This document shows, in pieces, positions 1 through 7,990 of a stretch of DNA of 64,000 bases (position 1 is the stretch's first letter; every line of letters begins with the position of its first letter). The notes under the pieces are model-generated. The model was not told where the DNA came from. It saw nothing but the letters and a program-made list of their open reading frames with translations, and ran no database searches. The position numbers were made by a program, and so were the translations under genes. The DNA is from Desulfoscipio sp. XC116 (lineage in GTDB: Bacteria > Bacillota > Desulfotomaculia > Desulfotomaculales > Desulfallaceae): assembly GCF_039851975.1 (NCBI RefSeq), contig NZ_CP156660.1, forward strand, positions 1,116,001 to 1,180,000, given 5' to 3'.

Positions 1-1
1 C

Positions 2-454
2 CGGGTGGGGGCCGGACAAGTTTTGCATATTGATGAGGCCGTGGAAGTCGCAGTGCTGGCCCCCGCCGGGGAAATGCCCGCCAATGCGGCGGAGGATTTG
101 AACAATGCCTCTCTGGTAATACGCCTGGATTACGGGCAGGTATCTTTTTTGTTAACCGGAGATGCGGAGCAGGAAGCTCAGCAAAAACTGCTGGACAGCG
201 GTGCGCCGCTGCAAGCTGATGTGCTCAAAGTGCCGCACCATGGCAGCCGTTTTTTTGCACCGGAATTTTTTGACGCGGTGGCGCCGGACTACGCCGTTAT
301 TCAGGTGGGCAAAAACAACCGTTTTGGTCACCCGGCCCGGGATACGCTGGATGCGTTAGACAGTGCCGGTGCTCATGTTTTACGCAACGACCGGGACGGT
401 GCGGTGCTTATCACCACCGATGGGCGGGATGTATCGGTGCAAACAGCCAGATGA
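2..454 (+). CDS. ComEC/Rec2-type MBL-fold protein, C-terminal part (5' end outside window)
   Basis: The frame is open from the first bases, so this is the 3' end of a longer gene. The visible 150 residues are the distal half of a metallo-beta-lactamase fold as found at the C-terminus of the competence channel protein ComEC: LLTGDAE near residue 50, KVPHHGSR near 76, then a GHP motif before the last strand. In related genomes comEC lies next to holA; here holA is 7.5 kb downstream with accessory genes between. It could instead be a free-standing ComEC-like hydrolase such as the one at 13090, because the membrane domain cannot be seen. Confidence 0.8.
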   Translation, partial: RVGAGQVLHIDEAVEVAVLAPAGEMPANAAEDLNNASLVIRLDYGQVSFLLTGDAEQEAQQKLLDSGAPLQADVLKVPHHGSRFFAPEFFDAVAPDYAVIQVGKNNRFGHPARDTLDALDSAGAHVLRNDRDGAVLITTDGRDVSVQTAR

Positions 455-594
455 GAATAATTCCCGGTATTGTAAGCATTACCATTAAATGAACCGGTGG
501 CGGCACTGTCTGATTATTTCCGGTTTACATCCCGCGTTCCATGTTATACTTTTCAAACTTAAGGCTTAGCTACCTTAATCTTATATCGGATGCT

Positions 595-1953
595 TTAATT
601 GCTTAAACTGTGTATCGGCGCCGGTATGCGGCCCCCTCGTCCTATAAAGTCGGCGGCGGAGAAGCGATGCACAGGCATTACCGGCGCCCGGCCCAAAAGG
701 CCGCCGAATTCCACATGATCGCCCACCTGCTTGCCCGGAGCCGGAATGATTCGCACGGCGGTGGTTTTTTTGTTGATCATGCCGATGGCCATTTCATCGG
801 CGATAATGGCGGAAATGGTTTCCGCGGGTGTATCGCCGGGCACGGCAATCATGTCCAGACCCACCGAGCATACGCAGGTCATGGCTTCCAGCTTGTCCAG
901 GTATAGGGCTCCTTCTTCCACCGCCCGGATCATGCCTGCGTCTTCACTTACCGGTATGAAAGCGCCCGAAAGTCCGCCCACATATGATGAGGCCATGGCC
1001 CCGCCCTTTTTAACGGCATCATTTAATAAGGCCAGCGCCGCTGTTGTACCGTGAGTGCCGCAGCGCTCCAGACCCATGGCCTCCAGTATTTCAGCCACAC
1101 TGTCGCCTATTGCCGGGGTGGGGGCCAGGGAAATGTCCACAATGCCAAAGGGTACACCCAGACGCGCGGCGGCGGAGCGTCCCACCAGCTCGCCCATACG
1201 GGTGATTTTAAAGGCTGATTTTTTTACAGTTTCGGCAAGGGTGCCGAAATCGCTGCCCTTGACCCGTTCCACAGCCCGCTTGACCACCCCCGGGCCGCTT
1301 ACCCCCACGTTAATCACCGACTCGGGCTCGCCTATACCGTGAAAAGCCCCGGCCATGAAGGGGTTATCCTCGGGAACGTTGGCGAAAACCACCAGCTTGG
1401 CGCACCCCAGTCCGTCCCGGTCGGCAGTGCGCGAAGCTACGTCTTTAATCACCCGGCCCATTAAGGCTACCGCGTCCATGTTAATGCCCGCCTTGGTGGT
1501 GGCCACATTGACCGATGAACACACTCGCTCGGTAATATCCAAGGCGGCGGGAATGGAGTCCAGCAGCTTTTTATCGCCGCCGGTGATGCCCTTATGAACC
1601 AGGGCCGAAAAACCGCCGATAAAGTTCACTCCCACCTCTGCCGCCGCCCGGTCCAAGGTTTCGGCGAAAGCAAGATAGTCATCCGTGCGGCTGCTTTCAG
1701 CCACCAGTGAAATAGGGGTGACCGATATGCGCTTGTTCACTATGGGTATGCCGTATTCCCGGGCGATAGCCTCTCCTGCCGGTACCAGATTGCCGGCCAG
1801 CCGGGTGATTTTATCGTAAATCTTCCGGCAGGAGGCCCGGGAGCTGTTATCGGCACAGTCGCGCAGGCTGATACCCAGTGTGATGGTGCGGATGTCCAGG
1901 TGTTCTTGCTGGACCATGGTAATAGTTTCCATTATTTCCTGTATCGTGAGCAA
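595..1953 (-). CDS. UPF0210/PFL-family protein (DUF711)
   Basis: This 452-residue protein has the full family length and the glycine-rich blocks of UPF0210 (for example [15 protein letters not shown] near residue 225 and [16 protein letters not shown] near 298). The family is fold-related to pyruvate formate-lyase-like proteins, but its reaction is not established. The start is TTG, preceded by a strong AGGAGG. It lies 19 nt after the ACT-domain gene on the same strand, and this two-gene pairing recurs in Firmicutes and archaea, so both probably act in one sensing or enzymatic unit. Confidence 0.9.
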   Translation of the reverse strand: MLTIQEIMETITMVQQEHLDIRTITLGISLRDCADNSSRASCRKIYDKITRLAGNLVPAGEAIAREYGIPIVNKRISVTPISLVAESSRTDDYLAFAETLDRAAAEVGVNFIGGFSALVHKGITGGDKKLLDSIPAALDITERVCSSVNVATTKAGINMDAVALMGRVIKDVASRTADRDGLGCAKLVVFANVPEDNPFMAGAFHGIGEPESVINVGVSGPGVVKRAVERVKGSDFGTLAETVKKSAFKITRMGELVGRSAAARLGVPFGIVDISLAPTPAIGDSVAEILEAMGLERCGTHGTTAALALLNDAVKKGGAMASSYVGGLSGAFIPVSEDAGMIRAVEEGALYLDKLEAMTCVCSVGLDMIAVPGDTPAETISAIIADEMAIGMINKKTTAVRIIPAPGKQVGDHVEFGGLLGRAPVMPVHRFSAADFIGRGGRIPAPIHSLSN

Positions 1954-1972
1954 TTAAAAAGACCTCCTCTAT

Positions 1973-2275
1973 TTATAGCCTGTGCATAAATTTAAAAGCG
2001 TCTTCATGCTGGGCGTCAATGCGCACGCCCAGCTCGGTTCCCTTTGCTGCCAGGCGGTCCTTTAACATGGCCAGATCCAGGCTGCTGTTCTCGCTATCGA
2101 CAATCAGTACCATGACTAAGAACTCCTGCATAATGGTTTGACTGATATCAAGTATGTTAAAGCTGTTCGCGGCCAGTATGCCGGTGACTCCGGCAATGAT
2201 ACCCACCCGGTCGGGGCCGATGACGGTAATAATAATTCGTTTGCCCGGGTTTTCATCATTTTTCAGGTATTTCAT
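1973..2275 (-). CDS. ACT domain protein, UPF0237 family
   Basis: This 100-residue protein is a single ACT domain: IIITVIGPDRVGIIAGVTGILA near residues 13-34, the NILDISQ turn, and a second strand ending in MVLIVD. ACT domains bind small ligands, often amino acids. The ATG at 2275 is preferred over the one at 2281 because the GGGAG SD sits only 2 nt from 2281 but 8 nt from 2275. It is the first gene of the ACT-UPF0210 operon. The ligand is unknown. Confidence 0.88.
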   Translation of the reverse strand: MKYLKNDENPGKRIIITVIGPDRVGIIAGVTGILAANSFNILDISQTIMQEFLVMVLIVDSENSSLDLAMLKDRLAAKGTELGVRIDAQHEDAFKFMHRL

Positions 2276-2310
2276 CAACATCTCTCCCTACATGTTTTAT
2301 CAAATTCCAA

Positions 2311-2455
2311 GGGGAGTGTCGCAAAACTACTTTCTTGGAGTAGTGAGCGATGCTCCCTTTCCTGGATTCGGCCAATTATTCCGGTAATAATCCGGTATCT
2401 TTACCAAGAGCCGCCGCACTATGAACTATTTAGCCCGTTGTGCAACAGTCCCTCC
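2311..2455. mobile_element. MITE-like insert, copy 1
   Basis: This is a ~145-bp non-coding block with imperfect inverted ends (GGGGAGTGTCGCAAAAC at the left; the right end read on the other strand is GGGACTGTTGCACAAC). A near-identical block lies at 43050-43192. Both copies sit inside a dispersed palindromic element that is uninterrupted at 9052 and 29576. No ORF of useful length is present, so it would move only with a transposase supplied in trans. Confidence 0.65.
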
Positions 2456-2530
2456 CATTTTTACCTCAGGTGGGGCGGAATCCCCATCTGAAGCACTGAT
2501 GTTCAGCTTTAGCTGAACGAGTTCAGTTTG
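2456..2530. repeat. Dispersed palindromic element (3' part), interrupted by the MITE-like block
   Basis: It contains CTCAGGTGGGG...CCCCATCTGAAG and the palindrome GTTCAGCTTTAGCTGAAC. The same arrangement occurs at 9052-9161, 29576-29684 and 43195-43268. Two consecutive subterminal hairpins without internal coding sequence resemble the right ends (and overlapping guide RNA region) of IS200/IS605-type elements; that assignment is inference. Confidence 0.65.
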
Positions 2531-2539
2531 CCGGCAAGC

Positions 2540-3172
2540 TTAATGACAAATGGCGACAGCCCGCACGGGTGCGCCATCCGCGGCCTTTATTTTGAGCGGA
2601 AAGCAGCTCAGCGTAAATAAGCGGCCTGTTAAACCGGCCAGGTTGGTTAAATTTTCAATGATCACTATATTTTTCTGTAACAGTGTTTTATGGATAATGA
2701 AGTCCGCGGTATCCGGCCGGTCGATAGAGATGGCATCGGTACCCACACCCTTGATTCCCCGGCTTGCCAGATAACGAGCCGCTTCAAGGGATGGTACGGG
2801 AAAACCCTTAAAAAAAGCGGGCTTACCCCATTTATGATACCATCCGGTGTAAAAAATAACAAAATCGATACTTGTATCCGGTGGCAAATGAATAAAATCG
2901 ATAGATATCTCCGGCCCTTGGACCCGGGATACATCAAGTACCGCGGCTGTGCCGTAAAAATGTGCCGGTGGCAGGCTATCCAGAGTAATGCCGTCCGTTA
3001 ATATATGAGCCGGGCCGTCTATATGGGTTCCGGTATGGGAGTACATCGTGAGCGATTTTTCCCTGAAGCCGTTTTGGGCTATGCTGCGTGGCTCGGTAAT
3101 CCGAGGTGGTTCGGTGCCCGGGTATACGGGCATATCCGGGGCGATGGGATGGGTCAGGTCTATAAATTGCAT
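2540..3172 (-). CDS. Cyclase-family metal-dependent hydrolase (kynurenine formamidase-like)
   Basis: This 210-residue protein of the PF04199 cyclase family opens with the typical IDLTHPI. It carries the metal-binding pattern H46-x3-H50-x-D52-x3-H56 (SHTGTHIDGPAH), followed by GVGTDAISID. Family members hydrolyse amide or cyclic bonds, for example N-formylkynurenine; the substrate here is not evident. The ATG at 3172 follows GGAAGGTG at good spacing and matches the family N-terminus; an in-frame start 81 nt upstream adds residues unlike the family. The gene stands alone between repeat-rich spacers. Confidence 0.85.
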   Translation of the reverse strand: MQFIDLTHPIAPDMPVYPGTEPPRITEPRSIAQNGFREKSLTMYSHTGTHIDGPAHILTDGITLDSLPPAHFYGTAAVLDVSRVQGPEISIDFIHLPPDTSIDFVIFYTGWYHKWGKPAFFKGFPVPSLEAARYLASRGIKGVGTDAISIDRPDTADFIIHKTLLQKNIVIIENLTNLAGLTGRLFTLSCFPLKIKAADGAPVRAVAICH

Positions 3173-3561
3173 AGAATACACCTTCCTTGTGTCGTTATCA
3201 TGATCATAGCTCGTTTTATACGTCGATCCGCTTGGCAAGCATATTGAATACATGTGCTGTTATGATGATGCTAGCTTGTATCATATTTCGCCCGGTACGA
3301 CGGATATTCCTTGCCGGGGATAAAGTGTTTTTATTTTTAGTCAAATGCGGGGGGCATCCTTGCCAAACCATTGTTTTTTAAAAGCTTACATGGTCATGTC
3401 AATGAAAAATAAATCACAAGACCATAATATTTTTAAATAACAAGCTATTCGCAGCTATGGCGTTTTAATTAAGCTGAAAGGCCGTTTGCCGGCTTGCCCG
3501 GTCAATAAACCTGTTATATAATATTTAAGATATATTATTAAGATTAATTGAATACTTGTTT
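3173..3561. other. Intergenic spacer, divergent promoter region
   Basis: It separates the reverse-strand cyclase gene from the forward riboswitch-permease unit. The last 150 bases are AT-rich, as expected for the promoter of the riboswitch transcript. No ORF of convincing composition and no clear hairpin was seen. Confidence 0.5.
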
Positions 3562-3658
3562 CTCTCCACGGGTTAGGCAAACCTGGTAAAAGCCAGGGAC
3601 GCCAAAGTTACGGATCTAAGGGTATATCATTACCTACGATGGCCGGGCTGTAACGGTA
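3562..3658 (+). promoter_or_regulatory. Cyclic di-GMP-I (GEMM) riboswitch
   Basis: The conserved aptamer blocks occur in order: TAGGCAAACC, a GNRA-type stem-loop (CTGG TAAA AGCCAG), GGGACGCCAAAG, GGATCTAAGG, then TACCTACGATGGCCGGGCTG. These match the GEMM-I consensus closely, with one extra C in the usual GACGCAAAG block. An intrinsic terminator begins 10 nt downstream and the permease gene follows. The class binds c-di-GMP. Whether ligand turns this gene on or off cannot be decided by eye. Confidence 0.88.
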
Positions 3659-3667
3659 TCGACTGCT

Positions 3668-3717
3668 GGGGGGGGTAGTCTTTTTTTTGGGCTGCCCCCC
3701 CCTTATTTTTATCTTTT
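3668..3717 (+). terminator. Intrinsic terminator of the c-di-GMP riboswitch
   Basis: Eight G then TAGTC (3668-3680) can pair with GGGCTG and eight C (3689-3702) around a T-only loop. A U-rich tract follows. The very G-rich stem directly after the aptamer is the likely expression platform. Confidence 0.85.
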
Positions 3718-3839
3718 TTGGAGGGGGTGTTTAAAACGGTGTATTATAAGGATCTTATAAAAATTAATCTATGTAAACCTCGTTAGTTAAGTAAGTTATG
3801 CGGGTTAGTTGCTAAAATATCACATAAAGGGAGATGATT

Positions 3840-5249
3840 ATGCACACAGATAATCAAGTTATATTTGCTACCGCTGTTTTTCTGGTCACTTATGCCATTA
3901 TCGTATCCGAAAAGATTCACCGGGCTGTGGCTGCTTTTTGCGGTGCGGCATTAGTTATCATAGCGGGTATTGTCAGCGAAAAGCAAGCCGTTCACTTTGT
4001 GGATTTTAATACCATCGGACTTTTGGTAGGCATGATGATTATTGTCGGCATTACCAGGCAAACCGGAGTATTTGAATACCTGGCCGTCAAGGCTGCTAAA
4101 AAGGCCAAGGGTGAACCGGTGCATATTATGGCCGCTATGGGTTTAATTACTGCCGTGTTATCGGCTCTTTTGGATAACGTGACCACTGTGCTGCTCATTG
4201 TTCCGGTAACCTTTGCCATAGCCCGGCAGCTTCAGGTTAATGTTGTACCCTTTTTGATTGTGGAAATACTGGCATCCAATATTGGCGGTACGGCTACTTT
4301 AATTGGAGACCCACCCAACATAATGATAGGCAGTGCTACCGGTCTGGGTTTTATGGACTTTGCCGTTAATCTGGCTCCCGTAGTGGTGGTTGTTTATATT
4401 ATTACTTTATTTATCTTGAAATTGATATACAGAAAGCAAATCTTTACCGAGCCTGAGCTAATGCAAAATATCATGAATATGGATGAAAAGGCTGAGATTA
4501 AAGATCCTGCTTTGCTAAAAAAATGTGTGACTGTGCTGGGTTTAACTATTATTGGTTTTGTTTTGCATCAGTTTGTGCATTTGGAGAGTTCGGTAATCGC
4601 TATGACCGGGGCCGCGCTTTTGCTGCTGGTGACACGTATGGATCCCGAGCATGCTTTTCATGCGGTGGAGTGGCCGGTTATTTTCTTCTTTATCGGGCTT
4701 TTTGTAGTGGTAGGCGCTTTGGAAGAAGTAGGCGTTATTGAAGCTATTGCCAGGTTGGCGCTCGATGTAACGGGTGGGGAACTGTTGCCCGCCGGTATTT
4801 TAATTTTGTGGCTGTCAGCTATCGCCTCGGCCTTTGTGGATAATATTCCCTTTGTGGCCACCATGATTCCGCTGATTCAGGATATGGGCCGCCTGGGCGG
4901 TATCCAGGACTTGAATTTCCTGTGGTGGTCCCTGTCTCTGGGTGCTTGCCTTGGGGGTAACGGTACTATTATCGGTGCTTCGGCCAATGTGGTGGTTATA
5001 GGTATGGCGGAAAAAAGAGGATCACACATAACTTTTATGACGTTTTTTAAGGTGGCCTTTCCGTTGATGATTCTTTCCATTGTTGTTTCAATGCTGTATC
5101 TGTTTGCCTGGTATATGTTGCATACCACAATGGCTATGCTGGCTACTTTGGCCTTTGGCTTAGTTCTGGTGCCGGTGCTTGGCCGGTTGGGGAAAGATAA
5201 AACTTCCGCCGGCGTGCCGTATTCTGATGCTAAATTGTTTAAGAAGTAA
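3840..5249 (+). CDS. ArsB/NhaD-type (ion transporter superfamily) permease under c-di-GMP riboswitch control
   Basis: This 469-residue integral membrane protein has about 11-12 hydrophobic segments in two similar halves. Each half holds a glycine/asparagine-rich re-entrant motif typical of this superfamily: LLDNVTTVLLIVPVTFA with GGTATLIGDPPNIMIG, then FVDNIPFVATMIPLI with GGNGTIIGASANVVVIGMA. The family exports arsenite or exchanges Na+/H+ or carboxylates; the DPPN motif fits the ArsB/NhaD/P-protein branch, but the substrate is undetermined. AAAGGGAG directly abuts an ATG at 3834, so the ATG at 3840 is the better start. The leader riboswitch implies control by c-di-GMP. Confidence 0.88.
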   Translation: MHTDNQVIFATAVFLVTYAIIVSEKIHRAVAAFCGAALVIIAGIVSEKQAVHFVDFNTIGLLVGMMIIVGITRQTGVFEYLAVKAAKKAKGEPVHIMAAMGLITAVLSALLDNVTTVLLIVPVTFAIARQLQVNVVPFLIVEILASNIGGTATLIGDPPNIMIGSATGLGFMDFAVNLAPVVVVVYIITLFILKLIYRKQIFTEPELMQNIMNMDEKAEIKDPALLKKCVTVLGLTIIGFVLHQFVHLESSVIAMTGAALLLLVTRMDPEHAFHAVEWPVIFFFIGLFVVVGALEEVGVIEAIARLALDVTGGELLPAGILILWLSAIASAFVDNIPFVATMIPLIQDMGRLGGIQDLNFLWWSLSLGACLGGNGTIIGASANVVVIGMAEKRGSHITFMTFFKVAFPLMILSIVVSMLYLFAWYMLHTTMAMLATLAFGLVLVPVLGRLGKDKTSAGVPYSDAKLFKK

Positions 5250-5327
5250 TGTCTGTAAAATACTTGATTTAATGTGCGGGTATTGCGAACTGGACGAGGT
5301 ATGTTACTTCTAGTATAATGTAAACAG

Positions 5328-5376
5328 GCAGGGTTTGTGGGGGATAGTCTCCCTGCACAGACCCTGCTTATTTTAT
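5328..5376 (+). terminator. Intrinsic terminator after the permease gene
   Basis: GCAGGGTTTGTG and CACAGACCCTGC form a 12-bp stem with one G-U pair, followed by TTATTTTATT. It ends the riboswitch-permease transcript before moaA. Confidence 0.75.
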
Positions 5377-5484
5377 TAGTTCTTTTGCTGCCGGCCTATG
5401 TGGCTGCCTTTACATTGACTCTGCTGCAGCAAAGAGAGGACGCTATCAGTCGGCTAGAATTTATGAAGTTAAGAAGGTGTAAAA

Positions 5485-6465
5485 ATGCAGGACAGATTCC
5501 AACGGCAAATTAATTATCTGCGCATTTCGGTGACCGACCGGTGCAACCTGCGCTGTGTCTACTGTATGCCGGCCAGGGGAGTTCAAAACATACCCCACAG
5601 GGAAATATTGACTATAGAAGAAATCGCCGCCGTTGTTAATGCCGGTGTGCTGGCAGGTATCAGAAAAGTGCGTCTTACCGGCGGGGAGCCGCTGGTGCGC
5701 CGTGGTATTTTGGATTTGATTAAACAACTGAGTAATATTCCTGAAATAGATGATATTGCATTGACGACCAACGGAATTTTACTGGGCGATATGGCGATTG
5801 ATTTAAAGGCGGCGGGATTAAAACGGGTCAATGTAAGCCTGGATACCTTGAAACCGGCGCGTTTTCATCGTATTACCCGGGGCGGCCGACTTAATCTGGT
5901 GCGCAGCGGTATCGACACCTCCTTAAAAAACGGTCTTGAGCCGGTCAAGATAAATACCGTGGCTATCCGGGGTTTTAATGACGATGAGATAGTGGATCTG
6001 GCTAAACTTACTTTGGACAGGCCCCTGCATGTCCGGTTTATTGAATTAATGCCCATCGGTACTTCCGATGCCTGGTCCCGGGGAAAGTTTATTTCCAGTC
6101 AAGAAGTCAGGGAATTAATCACCGGAGCGCTGGGTAATTTGATAGATGAGGAGAAAATTCCGGGCAGTGGCCCGGCTCGCTACAGCCGTTTGCCCGGAGC
6201 CGAGGGTACTGTCGGCTTTATTTCGGCGTTGAGCAATCATTTTTGTGCTACCTGCAACCGGCTGCGCCTGACAGCTACCGGGCAACTGCGGCCCTGTTTG
6301 TTCAGCCGGCAAGAAATCGACTTGAAACAAGCGCTGCGAGCCGGTGCCGGCCCTGGTGAACTGGCCCGTGTTTTCCAGGAGGCTGTTATGGCCAAGCCCG
6401 ACGCTCATGACCTGGCGTCCGGCTGGCAGAAGGACGATCGCATCATGTCTCAAATCGGAGGTTGA
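5485..6465 (+). CDS. moaA: GTP 3',8-cyclase MoaA
   Basis: This 326-residue radical SAM enzyme performs the first step of molybdenum cofactor synthesis, rearranging GTP to the 8-cyclo intermediate that MoaC uses. The radical SAM cysteines are C20, C24 and C27 (CNLRCVYC), with LTGGEPL after them. A second Fe-S motif FCATCNRLRL...LRPCLF lies near residues 252-272. The protein ends in the conserved Gly-Gly needed for activity. The ATG follows AGAAGGTG. It heads the moaA-moaC-MOSC-mobB cluster; moaC begins 8 nt later. Confidence 0.96.
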   Translation: MQDRFQRQINYLRISVTDRCNLRCVYCMPARGVQNIPHREILTIEEIAAVVNAGVLAGIRKVRLTGGEPLVRRGILDLIKQLSNIPEIDDIALTTNGILLGDMAIDLKAAGLKRVNVSLDTLKPARFHRITRGGRLNLVRSGIDTSLKNGLEPVKINTVAIRGFNDDEIVDLAKLTLDRPLHVRFIELMPIGTSDAWSRGKFISSQEVRELITGALGNLIDEEKIPGSGPARYSRLPGAEGTVGFISALSNHFCATCNRLRLTATGQLRPCLFSRQEIDLKQALRAGAGPGELARVFQEAVMAKPDAHDLASGWQKDDRIMSQIGG

Positions 6466-6473
6466 TTATATTT

Positions 6474-6983
6474 ATGAACGATAATGGTTATCGGGGTTTG
6501 AATCATTTCGACAGCAGCGGCGCTGCCCGGATGGTGGACATCAGCAGCAAGGATGACACCGTGCGTGTGGCAGTGGCCCGGGGCGAGGTACTCATGCAGC
6601 CCGCCACGCTGGAGCTGATTGACCGGGGCGGGGTGGCTAAAGGTGATGTGCTGGGCGTGGCCCGGGTGGCCGGGATTATGGCGGCCAAGCAGACGGGTCG
6701 GCTTGTTCCTATGGCTCATCCCATTACGTTGACCGGAGTCAACGTGGATTTTCGTTTGCAGCCGCCTGATCGGGTGCAGATTCAGGCTCGGGTGCGCACC
6801 ACCGGCAAAACCGGGGTGGAGATGGAGGCGCTGACGGCGGTTACCGTGGCCGGGTTGACTGTTTATGATATGTGCAAAGCCGTGGATCGGGAGATGGTGC
6901 TGGGACATGTTAGACTGGTGCATAAGACCGGTGGCAAAAGCGGCACATTTGAGAGGGAAGGTGAGCAGCTGTGGGATACGTAG
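6474..6983 (+). CDS. moaC: Cyclic pyranopterin monophosphate synthase MoaC
   Basis: This 169-residue protein converts MoaA's product to cyclic pyranopterin monophosphate. Family landmarks are visible: LNHFDSSGAARMVDIS at the start, AAKQTGRLVPMAHPI near residues 65-79, GVEMEALTAVTVAGLTVYDMCKAVD, and a closing KTGGKSGTF. The ATG at 6474 lies 12 nt after GGAGG; an in-frame TTG at 6462 touches the SD and is unlikely. Its 3' end overlaps the next gene by 13 nt, pointing to translational coupling. Confidence 0.95.
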   Translation: MNDNGYRGLNHFDSSGAARMVDISSKDDTVRVAVARGEVLMQPATLELIDRGGVAKGDVLGVARVAGIMAAKQTGRLVPMAHPITLTGVNVDFRLQPPDRVQIQARVRTTGKTGVEMEALTAVTVAGLTVYDMCKAVDREMVLGHVRLVHKTGGKSGTFEREGEQLWDT

Positions 6984-7180
6984 CAGCGGTTTGCACCAGC
7001 CTCGGAAAAAGAATGCACAGAAAGAACGCCGGTATCGGCCGGTTGGCGGCGGAGCTTGGTCTGGAAAGTGACGCGCATGCCGGGTCTTGGCACAGGCGGG
7101 TTGGCCTGTTGGCTTTGGAAATGGTCTTAAACGGGGGGCAAATAAGAGTGGGCGATGAGGTGCGGGTCATTGGCGAATAA
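6971..7180 (+). CDS. Miniature MOSC-domain protein, internally deleted
   Basis: This 69-residue protein begins at GTG inside the end of moaC. Residues 1-50 match the N-terminus of molybdenum-cofactor MOSC proteins (VAAVCTSLGK, then GLESDAHAGSWHRRVGLLALE), and residues 52-67 match the C-terminus (VLNGGQIRVGDEVRV). The central ~75 residues of a normal ~145-residue MOSC protein, including the conserved cysteine that receives cofactor or sulfur, are absent, yet the frame is kept. It may be a decayed gene, or a retained small protein given its tight overlap with moaC and mobB. Confidence 0.65.
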   Translation: MGYVAAVCTSLGKRMHRKNAGIGRLAAELGLESDAHAGSWHRRVGLLALEMVLNGGQIRVGDEVRVIGE

Positions 7181-7673
7181 CAGTAATCCTCCGTTAATCT
7201 CCGTAGTGGGCTGGGCCAACACGGGCAAAACCACCTTTCTTGAGAAATTAGTGGCCGAACTGCGTGGCCGGGGGGTACGGGTGGGAGTAATCAAGCACCA
7301 CCGGGGACCGTTTGAAATGGACAAGCCGGGTAAGGACAGCTGGCGTGTGGCACAGGCCGGGGCGGTCTGTACCGCTATTGCCGGACCCGGCAAGGTCGGC
7401 CTGGTTATGGAGATGGAAGGCGACCCTGACCCCGGTGACATCGCCGCTTTAATGTGTGGTGTGGACCTGGTTTTCACCGAAGGCTATAAAGAGGGGCCAT
7501 ATCCTCAGCTGGAAGTGCGGCGGGCCGGTTACGGCGAGGCCCGGCCCGCGGCCCGGCCCGGGCAGCTGGTAGCTGTGGTGGGGGATTGCTCCCCTGGCGC
7601 GGAAAAGGTGCCTTGTTTTGCGGTAGGAGATATCCCCGCCGTGGCGAATTTTATATTAGAGAAATTTTTATAG
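7170..7673 (+). CDS. mobB: Molybdopterin-guanine dinucleotide biosynthesis protein MobB
   Basis: This ~167-residue P-loop protein has Walker A GWANTGKTTFLEKL near residue 14, the KHHRG block, DSWRVAQAGA and LVFTEGYKEGPYPQLEV, all MobB landmarks. MobB is a GTP-binding accessory to MobA in attaching GMP to molybdopterin. The TTG at 7170 is preferred because GAGGTG precedes it by 7 nt; an ATG at 7155 with a weaker SD is the alternative. It overlaps the MOSC mini-gene and completes the cofactor cluster. mobA is not in this window. Confidence 0.92.
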   Translation: MANNSNPPLISVVGWANTGKTTFLEKLVAELRGRGVRVGVIKHHRGPFEMDKPGKDSWRVAQAGAVCTAIAGPGKVGLVMEMEGDPDPGDIAALMCGVDLVFTEGYKEGPYPQLEVRRAGYGEARPAARPGQLVAVVGDCSPGAEKVPCFAVGDIPAVANFILEKFL

Positions 7674-7806
7674 ACCTCCATGCCGTTTGTACGGCACTAT
7701 CAGAGGATGAAAATTAGCTTAGTCTGTCATAGCTATGCATAAAACCCGCGGATGCCTAAGAGTGCGTCGTTGCTATGCATAAAACCTGCAACACTTGAAA
7801 GTATGC
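7672..7806. repeat. Short dispersed repeat and direct repeat in the mobB-holA spacer
   Basis: Positions 7672-7718 (AGACCTCCATGCCGTTTGTA...GGATGAAAATT) recur in similar form at 27347-27392 and, more distantly, at 27652. A second, local direct repeat GCTATGCATAAAACC occurs twice (about 7732 and 7772). No coding potential is apparent. Confidence 0.45.
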
Positions 7807-7910
7807 CATTGCGAGGAGCGAAGCGACGAAGCAATCTCCGCTTTGCAGCTCGCATTTCTTTGGGGATCTGCTTTGGAGTCCGGGATTGTTTCGCTTATGC
7901 TCGCAATGAC
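7807..7910. repeat. REP-like imperfect inverted repeat element
   Basis: The left arm CATTGCGAGGAGCGAAGCGA and right arm TCGCTTATGCTCGCAATGAC are imperfect inverted copies around a ~45-nt centre. The terminal CATTGCGAG...CTCGCAATG signature is that of a repeat scattered through many bacterial genomes. A 61-codon ORF across it is an artefact of the repeat. Confidence 0.65.
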
Positions 7911-7990
7911 AGCTGCAGGCATGCCGGAAGCAAGTAACCTTAAGCTTTTTCAGGATGTTTTATAGACTATGCGCGGCGGTGTTATATTTT

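Noticed and set aside
7752-7937. 61-codon ORF in the mobB-holA spacer
   Set aside because: It is a translation of the REP-like inverted repeat; no SD and no protein-like pattern.
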